64,000 bases of DNA from NCBI RefSeq assembly GCF_000317515.1, contig NC_019738.1, positions 5,544,001 through 5,608,000 on the forward strand. Direction: 5' to 3'. The stretch's first letter is position 1; each line of letters begins with the position of its first letter. Of the stretch, positions 1 through 7,905 are shown one piece after another. The stretch is from Allocoleopsis franciscana PCC 7113 (GTDB taxonomy: Bacteria; Cyanobacteriota; Cyanobacteriia; Cyanobacteriales; Coleofasciculaceae). The notes beneath the pieces are model-generated. The model was not told where the DNA came from. It saw only the letters and a program-made list of their open reading frames with translations, and made no database searches. A program made the translations under genes and the position numbers.

Positions 1-40
1 GATAATCTACCCTTTTTTGCCTTAAACTCTCGATCTCCAC

Positions 41-208
41 CTAACTTTGCTTGAGAAGATGTTTGAGCATATTGTCTTTGACCATTAATTGGCGCAGTAC
101 CTCCAGCAGGAATTTCTGAGATTCCTCTGGACTTAATGCCTTAATCTGTTCCTCGTAAAGTTTGAGGTTGAATTTTTGTTCTATGCTAAGCTCCATCGGG
201 ATTTCCAT
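41..208 (-). CDS. nblA: Phycobilisome degradation protein NblA
   Basis: A 55-codon gene reads ATG (206-208) to TAG (41-43). The product begins MEIPMELSIEQKFNLK and continues with a helical stretch containing EEQIKALSPEES and LLEVLRQLMVKDNM. This matches the NblA family in size (about 55-65 residues), the N-terminal ELSxEQxF motif and the two-helix layout. NblA is an adaptor that binds phycobiliproteins and delivers them to Clp protease during nutrient or light stress. The first ATG is chosen; a second in-frame ATG at 196 would give MELSIEQ and is also typical of the family. It diverges from the phycoerythrin linker operon across about 420 bp, so synthesis and removal of the antenna sit head to head. 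Identification is by sequence pattern only. Confidence 0.88.
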   Translation of the reverse strand: MEIPMELSIEQKFNLKLYEEQIKALSPEESQKFLLEVLRQLMVKDNMLKHLLKQS

Positions 209-628
209 AGCTTCTACTCTCTTTTAGTGTTTTGCAACATTTGTGTTGTCTAGCCTGTTCCCTTAAAGTTAACAAAAGTTACAGTCGCTTGACAACTAGC
301 ACACTTTAAAATTTATGAATAAAACAGTGCGAGGCTGACCCATTTCAATGCTTAACTCGCTATGCTCACCGCTTGCTCCATACCGTTAAGATTTACAAAT
401 CTTGATATTCATAATTGCTCCCCTATAAGAAAATCAGTCATAACAAAGCGTATAAAATGCCTCAATGGCTTGAACGCCTGTAAAGTCAGTACTATCTTGA
501 TTAAGACTGGCAATTAGTCTACTCAGCAGATTCATGCAGTTGTTGATGGATCTGGGTAGGCAACCTGAGATTTGTTTACATCTTGATACAACTTCTTAAA
601 ATCTTTCGTTAACTAGGAGTACCGTGTA
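209..628. other. Intergenic region between nblA and cpeC
   Basis: These 420 bases hold the divergent upstream regions of nblA and cpeC. No coding frame is convincing. An AGGAG ribosome-binding site lies at 616-620, just before the cpeC ATG. A short CAACA/TGTTG inverted repeat lies near 236-250 on the nblA side. I could not assign specific promoter boxes or a regulator binding site. Confidence 0.5.
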
Positions 629-1489
629 ATGCCTTTTGGACCAGCTTCGCGCCTTGGGGTCAGCCTGTTTGATGAAACCCCTCCCCTTGAGTGGGTACCC
701 GGTCGCTCACTAGAAGAAGTCGAAACCATTATTAAGGCAGTCTATAGGCAAGTACTGGGGAATGCTTATGTGATGGAAAGTGAGCGTCTAACTGTCCCCG
801 AATCGCAGTTCAAACGGGGTGAATTGAGCGTGCGAGAGTTTGTTCGCGCCGTCGCTAAGTCCGAGCTTTATCGTTCCCGCTTTTTCACCAGTTGTGCTCG
901 CTATCGGGCGATCGAACTCAACTTCCGGCATCTACTCGGTCGTCCACCCTTAGATCTGGAAGAAATGCGGATGCACAGTACTATTCTGGATACCCAAGGC
1001 TTCGAGGCAGAGATCGATTCTTACCTCGACAGCGATGAGTATCAAACCACCTTTGGAGAGAACTTTGTTCCTTACATCCGGGGCTATAAAACAGATGCCT
1101 GCCAGAGCATGGTGCAGTTTACCCACACTTTTCAGTTGGTGCGGGGTGCTGCCAGTAGCAGCTTGAAGGGCGATTTAGCGGGTAAGAGTCCCAAGCTCAA
1201 TTCTCTGGTCATTCAGCGCACTCCCACAGCAGTAATTTCGCCTGCTGGAAGTGGTGCTACCTTCCGAACACCCCCCATTGCTTCCCGCAGTCGTCAGGGT
1301 GTAGATGCCAGCTCTGGTGGCAAAGTTTATCGCATTGAAGTCACAGGCTACCGGGCAAAAACCTTTAATAGTGTTTCTAAGTTCCGCCGCGCTAATCAAG
1401 TGTTTCTGGTGCCTTACGACAAACTCTCTCAGGAATACCAACGAATCCACCAGCAGGGTGGTGTGATTGCCAGCATCATATCTGTGTAA
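629..1489 (+). CDS. cpeC: Phycoerythrin-associated rod linker CpeC
   Basis: This 286-residue linker attaches phycoerythrin hexamers in phycobilisome rods. Residues about 25-155 form the PBS_linker_poly domain, with motifs such as YRQVLGN, VREFVRAVAKSELYR and ELNFRHLLGR. Residues about 231-286 form a CpcD domain (GKVYRIEVTGYR...QQGGVIASI). Length, the N-terminus MPFGPASRLGVSLFDE and domain order fit CpeC of Calothrix/Fremyella-type cyanobacteria. ATG 629 follows an AGGAG site. It is the first gene of a same-strand cluster with cpeD, cpeE, a CpcD-domain protein, cpeS and cpeT. The structural cpeBA genes are not in the window. Confidence 0.93.
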   Translation: MPFGPASRLGVSLFDETPPLEWVPGRSLEEVETIIKAVYRQVLGNAYVMESERLTVPESQFKRGELSVREFVRAVAKSELYRSRFFTSCARYRAIELNFRHLLGRPPLDLEEMRMHSTILDTQGFEAEIDSYLDSDEYQTTFGENFVPYIRGYKTDACQSMVQFTHTFQLVRGAASSSLKGDLAGKSPKLNSLVIQRTPTAVISPAGSGATFRTPPIASRSRQGVDASSGGKVYRIEVTGYRAKTFNSVSKFRRANQVFLVPYDKLSQEYQRIHQQGGVIASIISV

Positions 1490-1530
1490 ATTCAGCTTAA
1501 AGCTGACAAACTTTGAGGAAAGAGGTTTTC

Positions 1531-2280
1531 ATGGCATCTTCTACAATTTTGGAATTATGGCCTACTAGTGATCGAGCGGAAATCCAAACGATCATCCGGG
1601 CAGTATACAAGCAAGTGCTAGGCAATCCCCATGTCATGGAGAGTGAGCGATTGGTGACAGCAGAGTCCCAGTTGTGCGATCACTCCATCACCGTGCGGGA
1701 ATTTGTCCGTGCCGTTGCCAAGTCGGAGTTTTACCGTACCCGCTACTTTGAATCCTGTGCTCCTTACCGCTTTGTAGAACTCAACTTTCTACACTTACTC
1801 GGTCGGGCACCTCAAGATCAAAGAGAACTATCTGAGCATATTGTGCGCTGTGTCGCCGAAGGCTACGACTCCGAAATCGATTCCTACATCGACAGCAGTG
1901 AATATCAAGCCGCATTCGGCGAAAATATTGTGCCTTACTATCGGGGCAGAAGCAGCGAGGCAAACCCGAAGCAAGTAGGTTACAACCGCATGTTTGCACT
2001 GGATCGCGGACCGGCTCAAGTTGATAGCGCTGTTCAAGCGTCGCAGCTTGTCTATGCGGTTGCCACCAACAGCGCCAATGAGATTAAACCCTCCTCGGCA
2101 ACAGTAATTGGCTCCGGTACCGAAAAACGGTTCAAAATTTTAGTGTCAGGGTCAAAATTTGACAGCCCTCGGCGGATCAGTGTCACTGAATATATTGTTC
2201 CCGCCAGCAAGATGACCCCTCAAATCCAACGAATTAACCGCACTTCCGGCAAAATCGTCAGTATTACCGAAATTGCGTAA
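1531..2280 (+). CDS. cpeD: Phycoerythrin-associated rod linker CpeD
   Basis: A 249-residue linker with the same plan as CpeC: PBS_linker_poly domain at about residues 10-145 (IIRAVYKQVLGN, VREFVRAVAKSEFYR, ELNFLHLLGRAP) and CpcD domain at about 190-249 (KRFKILVSGSKF...RTSGKIVSITEIA). The start MASSTILELWP agrees with CpeD. A TTG 18 bases upstream is in frame, but ATG 1531 has a purine-rich AGGAAAGAGG site in front of it and is preferred. The gene begins 41 bp after cpeC, so the two are probably cotranscribed. It is followed by a strong hairpin before cpeE. Confidence 0.92.
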   Translation: MASSTILELWPTSDRAEIQTIIRAVYKQVLGNPHVMESERLVTAESQLCDHSITVREFVRAVAKSEFYRTRYFESCAPYRFVELNFLHLLGRAPQDQRELSEHIVRCVAEGYDSEIDSYIDSSEYQAAFGENIVPYYRGRSSEANPKQVGYNRMFALDRGPAQVDSAVQASQLVYAVATNSANEIKPSSATVIGSGTEKRFKILVSGSKFDSPRRISVTEYIVPASKMTPQIQRINRTSGKIVSITEIA

Positions 2281-2287
2281 CCCTGTG

Positions 2288-2312
2288 ATTGGGTGAGCAT
2301 TGCTCACCCAAT
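2288..2312 (+). promoter_or_regulatory. Intercistronic hairpin between cpeD and cpeE
   Basis: ATTGGGTGAGCA pairs with TGCTCACCCAAT around a single central base, giving a near-perfect palindrome directly after the cpeD stop, followed by a short T-rich run (TTTGTCTTTTTG). It could be a partial terminator or an mRNA-stabilising element that sets cpeC/cpeD to cpeE ratios. Its effect is not known. Confidence 0.55.
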
Positions 2313-2384
2313 TAAATTTGTCTTTTTGAATTTCCCGCTTTTTGATAAACCTTGACCACAAACCTGTTTTAGGAGGTATTGAAT

Positions 2385-3143
2385 ATGGCTCTTTGGATCG
2401 AAGCCGAATCCGTTGAACGGCGCTCCAACGCCACCGAAGATGATCTGCAAGCCATCATCCGGGCAGTCTATCGACAAGTCTTGGGTAATGCTCATGTGCT
2501 CGATAGCCAACGACTTACCAATGTAGAGTCTCAATTCCGAAACGGCGATATTACGGTTAGAAATTTTGTTCGAGCTGTTGCTCAATCGGATTTATACCGC
2601 TCCCGTTGCTTTGAAACTTCTTCCCCCTACCGTTTCATCGAACTGAACTTTAAGCATCTCCTCGGTCGTGCGCCCCAAGACCAAGCAGAAATTGCGGAGC
2701 ATGTACAAATTTATCATCAATATGGCTACGAAGCTGAAATCAACTCCTATATTGACAGCGACGAATATATCAGGAGTTTTGGTGAGCATTTAGTGCCTTC
2801 TGCCCGTGGCAATCGCACCCAATCCGGCATTAAGAACGTTAGCTTTAACCGCTCATTCACCTTGATGCGAGGATTCGCCGCCAATGATGTGGGTAAATCG
2901 GCAAAGCTGATCAGTGACATTGGCGGTAATTTGCCGACCAAGATTGTTGCCCCATCGGGTGCTTCCGGTGTCTATAGCAATACGGGTAAGCGGTTCCGTG
3001 TTGCGGTTTCCCAAGTTAGCTATGGGCCTCGTGTCACCCAAAGTGTTACTACTTTTGAAGTGGGATATAGCCAGCTATCCCAGAAAATCCAAAATATTCA
3101 GAAGACGGGTGGCAAAATCCTTCGTGTTACTGAAGTGGCTTAG
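2385..3143 (+). CDS. cpeE: Phycoerythrin-associated rod linker CpeE
   Basis: A 252-residue rod linker. PBS_linker_poly spans about residues 15-150 (IIRAVYRQVLGN, VRNFVRAVAQSDLYR, ELNFKHLLGRAP) and a CpcD domain closes the protein (KRFRVAVSQVSYG...KTGGKILRVTEVA). ATG 2385 is used because AGGAGG lies 9 bases upstream; an in-frame TTG at 2379 has no separate site. It is third in the cluster, as in cpeCDE operons. Hairpins lie on both sides (2288-2312 and 3221-3256), which suggests its message level may differ from cpeC and cpeD. Assignment as CpeE rests on position and similarity to CpeC/CpeD. Confidence 0.88.
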   Translation: MALWIEAESVERRSNATEDDLQAIIRAVYRQVLGNAHVLDSQRLTNVESQFRNGDITVRNFVRAVAQSDLYRSRCFETSSPYRFIELNFKHLLGRAPQDQAEIAEHVQIYHQYGYEAEINSYIDSDEYIRSFGEHLVPSARGNRTQSGIKNVSFNRSFTLMRGFAANDVGKSAKLISDIGGNLPTKIVAPSGASGVYSNTGKRFRVAVSQVSYGPRVTQSVTTFEVGYSQLSQKIQNIQKTGGKILRVTEVA

Positions 3144-3220
3144 GATAATGTGATTGCTCAAGAGGTACTGCCTTAAAGGGCGATCGCAAGTTGGATGACT
3201 AGGCAGAGAGGTTTGTAGAT

Positions 3221-3256
3221 GCACTTGCAGAATTAAGTTGTTGATTCTGCAAGTGC
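3221..3256 (+). terminator. Hairpin downstream of cpeE
   Basis: GCACTTGCAGAAT (3221-3233) and ATTCTGCAAGTGC (3244-3256) form a perfect 13-bp stem with a 10-base loop, 78 bases after the cpeE stop. No clear U-run follows, so it may attenuate or protect rather than fully terminate. The next gene starts 72 bases downstream. Confidence 0.55.
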
Positions 3257-3328
3257 CCAATTTCAACGCGATTGGGTATTTTGGCTTGGATTACTAATGA
3301 ATGAAGCCTCAAAATTAAGGTGATTTGT

Positions 3329-3691
3329 ATGGCAAGCACAATCATTACTCCTGGAACCACTGATCTCAGTGACTACACGAGTCGCCGGGTGACGATTGAA
3401 GTGGCGGGAGGCTGTCATCCGGAGATGATGCGGATGGGAACGTATACCATCACAATTCCTTATAGTTGTTTCTCCCAAACGATTCAGGGTATTCATCGCC
3501 TCGGTGGCAAAGTTACTCGTGTTACTGTCCCCCATCATTCCGGCGATGTTCTACCTTCACCCAAGGAGACTGAATTGATCTCGCCACCGCCCCAGCCTCA
3601 GCAACCGAAAAACTCGACCCACACTCGTCAGGCGACAAAACCGACGAACGGTACTCAGGGACAACGATCAAAACGGAAACCGAAGAGTTAA
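3329..3691 (+). CDS. Stand-alone CpcD-domain rod-capping linker with basic tail
   Basis: This 120-residue protein has one CpcD domain at about residues 15-68 (RRVTIEVAGG, YTITIPYSCFSQTIQGIHR, GGKVTRVTV). CpcD-type small linkers cap the distal end of phycobilisome rods. After the domain comes a roughly 50-residue tail rich in Pro, Gln, Lys and Arg, probably disordered, which makes the protein longer than the usual ~80-residue CpcD. ATG 3329 follows AAGG; an in-frame GTG at 3320 is less likely. The TAA stop overlaps the cpeS ATG (TAATG), implying translational coupling. Its place inside a cpe cluster suggests a cap for phycoerythrin rods, which is an inference. Confidence 0.8.
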   Translation: MASTIITPGTTDLSDYTSRRVTIEVAGGCHPEMMRMGTYTITIPYSCFSQTIQGIHRLGGKVTRVTVPHHSGDVLPSPKETELISPPPQPQQPKNSTHTRQATKPTNGTQGQRSKRKPKS

Positions 3692-4218
3692 TGGACATTA
3701 AGGAGTTTGTTGCCCATTCGATTGGGCGTTGGCGATCGCAACGCAGCGCCCATCATTTAGCCTTCGGTCACTTTGAAGCGGTACAATCTGAAATCGATAT
3801 TGTTTCCCTCTCAATCGATGACCCAGAAGTGATTGAGCTGTGCAAAATGTACAGCATTGATCCAGAGTTAGCCGTTTCACCCTTTCGGATGAGTTGGGAA
3901 GGGCAATCAGACTGGGATGAGAATGAAGCGGTCAAAGGCACTTGCATCCTGGTTCCCGTTCCCGATCCGGCACAGAGTAATCGGGGCAAACTTCTGCGTG
4001 ATCAAGGCTATGCTGAAGAGATCGCAGCGGTGGGTGATTATTACCTAACGGATGACGGTACATTTGTGCTCGTTACGGCTTATGAGCGAGCAGCGGCTGA
4101 AGAAAAAATCTGGTTTGTCAACCCCAATGTTCGTTGCCGAGTATCCCTAATCAAAACTAGTGCTGGGACAGGGGTTGTAACGGCCTCATTTTCTTCAGAG
4201 ATTCGTCAAACCAGCTAA
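3691..4218 (+). CDS. cpeS: Phycobiliprotein lyase, CpcS/CpeS family
   Basis: A 175-residue protein of the CpcS/CpeS bilin lyase family, which attaches phycobilins to cysteines of phycobiliprotein subunits. Recognisable features are the family's usual length, an N-terminal helix (MDIKEFVAHSIGRWRSQRSAHHLA), the segment GHFEAVQSEID, and later beta-strands typical of the lipocalin-like barrel (MSWEGQSDWD, GDYYLTDDGTFVLVTAYE, WFVNPNVRCR). The ATG overlaps the stop of the upstream CpcD-domain gene. Gene order (cpeCDE then cpeS, cpeT) matches the cpeCDESTR operon of Fremyella, supporting CpeS over CpcS. The bilin and target cysteine cannot be read from sequence. Confidence 0.88.
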   Translation: MDIKEFVAHSIGRWRSQRSAHHLAFGHFEAVQSEIDIVSLSIDDPEVIELCKMYSIDPELAVSPFRMSWEGQSDWDENEAVKGTCILVPVPDPAQSNRGKLLRDQGYAEEIAAVGDYYLTDDGTFVLVTAYERAAAEEKIWFVNPNVRCRVSLIKTSAGTGVVTASFSSEIRQTS

Positions 4219-4314
4219 GAATGGTGCAAAGATTCAAGCGTTCAGGTCTTTGTGCATTCCAGGCTGTCTCTTTTTTAAGTTGATCGATTGACTCATTGAT
4301 TTGATTTCATCTCC

Positions 4315-4935
4315 ATGTCACCCAATCTGCCTCATTCCTCTGAAGCGATATCTAATGATTTAGTCACCCTAGCTCGTTGGATGGCTGGGGATTTCAGCAA
4401 CTATAAGCAGGCGTTTGAAAATTCTAAAGATTACGCCCATATTCATGTTTTTTTTCGTCCATTGCCCTTTGATTTTTTTTCTGGAATTGGACTCTATTCA
4501 GAACAAGTTTACGATTACGATTTGTGGCGACCTTATCGCCAAGGCGTGCATCGCTTGATTGATCAGGGCGATCAGATTTATATCGAAAACTATGGTTTAA
4601 AAAATGCTCTTTACTACGCCGGAGCGGCGCGGGACTTAACGATTCTTAAAACTATCACTCCCGATTGCATTGAGCGCCGCTATCACTGCTCGATGATTTT
4701 TAAGCGCGACGGTGATCGATTTCGAGGAAGTGTAGAACCTGGAAACCGTTGCTTAATCGAGAAGAATGGTTGCCAAACTTACCTGGATAGTTATGTTGAA
4801 CTCACAGAAACAACCTGGGTGAGTCTAGACAAGGGTCTGGATGTCACTACACACCAGCAAGTTTGGGGGTCTACCTTTGGTCCGCTGCGGTTTGAAAAAC
4901 GAGAAAGTTTTGCTCAGGAAGTCCCGATTGGCTGA
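4315..4935 (+). CDS. cpeT: Phycobiliprotein lyase, CpcT/CpeT family
   Basis: A 206-residue CpcT/CpeT-family chromophore lyase or chaperone. Typical features are the N-terminal LARWMAGDFSNYKQAFENSKDYAHI region, the motif QVYDYDLWRPYRQGVHRL, the conserved NYGLKN segment and RYHCSMIFKRDGD with a cysteine in the middle. CpeT acts on beta-phycoerythrin attachment in PE-containing strains. It lies 96 bp after cpeS on the same strand. Its last 22 bases overlap the 3' end of a response-regulator gene on the other strand, so the two transcripts are convergent and complementary at their ends. In the classical operon cpeR would follow directly. Confidence 0.88.
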   Translation: MSPNLPHSSEAISNDLVTLARWMAGDFSNYKQAFENSKDYAHIHVFFRPLPFDFFSGIGLYSEQVYDYDLWRPYRQGVHRLIDQGDQIYIENYGLKNALYYAGAARDLTILKTITPDCIERRYHCSMIFKRDGDRFRGSVEPGNRCLIEKNGCQTYLDSYVELTETTWVSLDKGLDVTTHQQVWGSTFGPLRFEKRESFAQEVPIG

Positions 4936-5600
4936 TGAAGACGGTAGCCCCTACTATGAACTGTTTCAATCAAATCTTCAGACGCTCCGGCTGCTTTCAG
5001 CTTCTGGCGCAACCCCCGGATATGAACCTTAACCGCATGTTCTTCTGGGGGTGACTCTAACGACCATACATGTTCGATCATCACACTACGACTGAGAACA
5101 CGGCGACCATTTCGCAAGAGTAATTCTAATAGGGCATACTCCTTAGGGGTTAGGTGGATGGATGTCCGTCCGTAGCTGACTTCATAGGTGCTGGGGTTGA
5201 GGCGCAAGTCTCCCCATTCTAGAATGGGTGATGAGGTAACACTGCCTCGACGCAACAAGGCTCGAATGCGTGCAAATAGTTTCTGTAAATCGACGGGTTT
5301 GACCACATAGTCATCCGCCCCAACATCTAGCCCGTTAATTTCATCGCTAATCGTGTCACAGGCAGTGAGCATGAGAATCGGCTGGTTATATCTGTGCGAT
5401 CGCAAGCGGTGGCAAAGACTGATTCCATCCAATTTTGGCAACATTACATCCAGTATCAACAAGTCGTAATCCAGTACATTAGATTGATGCCATCCAGCGT
5501 CTCCATCATGTACAACATCAACTACGTAACGCTGGTTTGACAGGGCTTCTGACAACATTTCTGCAAGGGGCACATCGTCTTCAACCAGAAGAATTCTCAT
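4914..5600 (-). CDS. OmpR/PhoB-family response regulator
   Basis: A 228-residue regulator. The receiver domain (about 1-115) keeps the acidic pocket D8/D9, phospho-acceptor D51 (LLILDVMLPKLDG), T79 and K101 (DDYVVKP). The C-terminal winged helix (about 128-225) carries HLTPKEYALLELLL, RNGRRVLSR and VHIRGLRQKL. It should bind DNA when phosphorylated. ATG 5600 starts MRILLVEDD; an in-frame TTG at 5627 adds nine residues unlike the family. No histidine kinase is adjacent. It overlaps cpeT tail to tail and sits between cpeT and cpeR on the opposite strand, so a role in phycobilisome control is plausible but unproven. Confidence 0.9.
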   Translation of the reverse strand: MRILLVEDDVPLAEMLSEALSNQRYVVDVVHDGDAGWHQSNVLDYDLLILDVMLPKLDGISLCHRLRSHRYNQPILMLTACDTISDEINGLDVGADDYVVKPVDLQKLFARIRALLRRGSVTSSPILEWGDLRLNPSTYEVSYGRTSIHLTPKEYALLELLLRNGRRVLSRSVMIEHVWSLESPPEEHAVKVHIRGLRQKLKAAGASEDLIETVHSRGYRLHQPIGTS

Positions 5601-6109
5601 AGAAGAGAGGTTTTGAGAGAACAACAAGCAGCGTTTGAGAGTGAGCCAAATCCTGGAACCTGCTGAATTGTTAAAGGCTGTGAGTATGGAACACCCATTA
5701 TAATTTTACGAAAATTTGTCCCCCAAATCTCGCCTTTGATTTAAAGAGAAGAATTATATCATAATTTAATTCAATTTTGTTCAAATACATATAATAAAAT
5801 ATTAAGTTTTATTAAAAAAAATTATTCTTTCCGATTTCTTTACCGTTTTCTAACCAGTTTCCTTACCCCGTATGTGAGATCCTCTAGTTTCAGGGTTACT
5901 TAGTGATGAAGTTAATCCTGTTTTAAGGAAATTGAAAAATTTTAACGAATAGTTTGCATGAATAGTATCGTAGCTCAATGTTGGCACTTGGCGATTCAAA
6001 GTAAGCCTCAGTGTGATATTTCCAAAGCTTCAGCCCGACCTAGCCGTTGGATCAGTTTAGGGTTGCTCGGTAAACCCTAAACTACTTCTGACGTTACTTG
6101 TGCTCAAAC
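5601..6109. other. Intergenic region between the regulator and cpeR
   Basis: About 500 bases of AT-rich sequence, strongly so at 5740-5850. It should hold the divergent promoters of the response regulator and cpeR. A 40-codon frame at 5958-6080 has no ribosome-binding site and is not called. The region ends in the hairpin at 6055-6082. Confidence 0.5.
6055..6082 (+). promoter_or_regulatory. Leader hairpin upstream of cpeR
   Basis: GTTTAGGGTT (6055-6064) and AACCCTAAAC (6073-6082) form a perfect 10-bp stem with an 8-base loop, 27 bases before the cpeR start. No U-run follows. It could influence cpeR mRNA stability or translation, or be a protein-binding palindrome. Function not known. Confidence 0.5.
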
Positions 6110-6442
6110 ATGAGTCTTACACTTACCTCCGTTGAAATGTTGCCACCCATTGCTGAAAAAAAGTTGCAATGCTGGATTCGCAGTCGTCATGTTATTTGCT
6201 CAGGAAACTTTTTTATTTTTGAGACTGTGGATTATTCAGCACTGGAACGATTTACCGAATACACTATGGCGTTGGGGGGAACGGTGATTTCCGTCGGCTC
6301 AGTTGGCAAAATTTGGATGGGTGATCATCGCCAAGTCATTCTTTATCAAGCCAGAGCTAGTTTGCACACTCCCCACCATAACCTCAAACAATATTGGATT
6401 AAATACGGCAGTTTTCGCACAAGATTTGATCAACAAATTTGA
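6110..6442 (+). CDS. cpeR: Phycoerythrin operon activator CpeR
   Basis: The protein is about 110 residues and contains motifs I recognise from CpeR: CWIRSRH, CSGNFFIFETVDYSALERF, LGGTVISVGSVGKIWMGDHRQVILYQA and HTPHHNLKQYWIKYG. CpeR is required for expression of phycoerythrin genes in green light in Fremyella-type strains, where it is the last gene of cpeCDESTR. Here it lies about 1.2 kb past cpeT, separated by a gene on the other strand, so it probably has its own promoter. The start is uncertain: ATG 6110 gives 110 residues, and ATG 6137 (MLPPIAEKK) gives 101 and resembles the family N-terminus. Confidence 0.85.
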   Translation: MSLTLTSVEMLPPIAEKKLQCWIRSRHVICSGNFFIFETVDYSALERFTEYTMALGGTVISVGSVGKIWMGDHRQVILYQARASLHTPHHNLKQYWIKYGSFRTRFDQQI

Positions 6443-6563
6443 TACACAGTTAAAGAATCAGGAGAAGACCCGACGAGATACCGCTTGAAGTGAAAACAGC
6501 TTCCTGGAGTCGTAAGGCAGCGATTGGCAGTAAGCTATTTTACGGCATTCATGGCGATTCAAC

Positions 6564-7799
6564 ATGGCAACCATCAACGATAATTACCTCAAGCTCAAAG
6601 CCGGCTACCTGTTTCCTGAAATTGGTCGAAGGGTTAATGCCTTTGCAGAAGCCAATCCTGACGCAAAAATCATTCGGCTGGGTATTGGCGATGTTACGGA
6701 ACCCTTACCAGAAGCTTGCCGCACGGCGATGATTAAAGCCGTGGACGATATGGGCGATCGCTCCTTATTTAAAGGCTATGGCCCAGAGCAAGGCTATGCT
6801 TGGTTACGCGAGAAAATTGCATCCCATGATTTCCACTCGCGGGGTTGCGAGGTGGATGCGTCTGAAATCTTTATCTCCGATGGCTCAAAGTGCGACACGG
6901 GCAATATTCTCGACATCTTTGGTGACAATAACACCATTGCCGTTACTGACCCCGTTTATCCCGTGTATGTAGACACCAATGTCATGGCGGGGCATACCGG
7001 AGAGGCGAACGATAAAGGAGAGTTTGAGGGCTTAGTTTATCTGCCGATTACCGCCGAGAACAACTTCACGGCTGAGATTCCCACTGAGAAAGTGGATTTA
7101 ATTTATCTATGTTTCCCCAATAACCCGACGGGAGCAACTGCCACAAAGGAACACCTGAAAGCATGGGTAGATTATGCCAAAGCCCATGGTTCCATCATTT
7201 TCTTTGATGCGGCTTACGAAGCTTATATCACCGATCCAGAACTGCCTCACTCGATTTACGAGATTGAAGGCGCGAGGGATTGTGCGATCGAGTTTCGCTC
7301 GTTTTCCAAGAATGCAGGCTTTACCGGAACCCGTTGTGCGCTGACGGTGGTGCCAAAAACGCTGACAGCAAAAGCTGCCGATGGTTCGGATGTGGAACTG
7401 TGGAAACTGTGGAACCGCCGCCAGTCTACCAAGTTTAATGGGGTGTCTTATATAGTCCAACGAGGGGCTGAGGCGGTTTACTCGGAAGAGGGACAGGCGC
7501 AAATCAAGGCACTGATTAGTTTCTATTTGGAAAATGCCAAGATTATTCGGGAGCAACTAACAGCAGCCGGAATTGCCGTGTATGGGGGTGTGAATGCGCC
7601 CTATGTTTGGCTGCAAACGCCCAATAATTTATCGAGTTGGGATTTCTTCGACAAGTTGCTGAATACTTGCAATGTGGTGGGAACGCCCGGTTCTGGTTTT
7701 GGTGCGGCGGGTGAAGGCTATTTCCGTATTTCGGCATTTAATAGTCGGGAAAATGTGGAGGAGGCGATGAAGCGAATTACCGAGAAGTTTAAGGTGTAA
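6564..7799 (+). CDS. dapL: LL-diaminopimelate aminotransferase
   Basis: A 411-residue class I/II PLP-dependent aminotransferase of the DapL type. It converts tetrahydrodipicolinate with glutamate to LL-diaminopimelate for lysine and peptidoglycan synthesis, the route used by plants and cyanobacteria. The Schiff-base lysine is K249 in [13 protein letters not shown]. Substrate and PLP motifs include [11 protein letters not shown] (about 105-115), [11 protein letters not shown] (181-191) and FFDAAYEAY (213-221). Length matches DapL. It stands alone, 121 bp after cpeR, with a hairpin terminator directly downstream. Confidence 0.95.
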   Translation: MATINDNYLKLKAGYLFPEIGRRVNAFAEANPDAKIIRLGIGDVTEPLPEACRTAMIKAVDDMGDRSLFKGYGPEQGYAWLREKIASHDFHSRGCEVDASEIFISDGSKCDTGNILDIFGDNNTIAVTDPVYPVYVDTNVMAGHTGEANDKGEFEGLVYLPITAENNFTAEIPTEKVDLIYLCFPNNPTGATATKEHLKAWVDYAKAHGSIIFFDAAYEAYITDPELPHSIYEIEGARDCAIEFRSFSKNAGFTGTRCALTVVPKTLTAKAADGSDVELWKLWNRRQSTKFNGVSYIVQRGAEAVYSEEGQAQIKALISFYLENAKIIREQLTAAGIAVYGGVNAPYVWLQTPNNLSSWDFFDKLLNTCNVVGTPGSGFGAAGEGYFRISAFNSRENVEEAMKRITEKFKV

Positions 7800-7805
7800 T
7801 GATTG

Positions 7806-7824
7806 GGGTGGGCAGTGCCCACCC
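7806..7824 (+). terminator. Hairpin after dapL
   Basis: GGGTGGGCA and TGCCCACCC pair around one base, starting six bases after the dapL stop. It resembles the cpeD-cpeE hairpin in core sequence (GGGTGRGCA...TGCYCACCC), as if both belong to one dispersed palindrome family. A TCTT stretch, not a strong U-run, follows. Confidence 0.6.
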
Positions 7825-7905
7825 TAGTCTTAGGTATCTCTTCGCCCTTTTCCGATGCAGGCGATGGCTTGCTAGACTGGGGACAATCCCAGTTCCTCTA
7901 TAGCT

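Noticed and set aside
5958..6080. 40-codon frame upstream of cpeR (MNSIVAQCWHL...)
   Set aside because: No ribosome-binding site, no recognisable features, and its end falls inside the palindrome; treated as chance.
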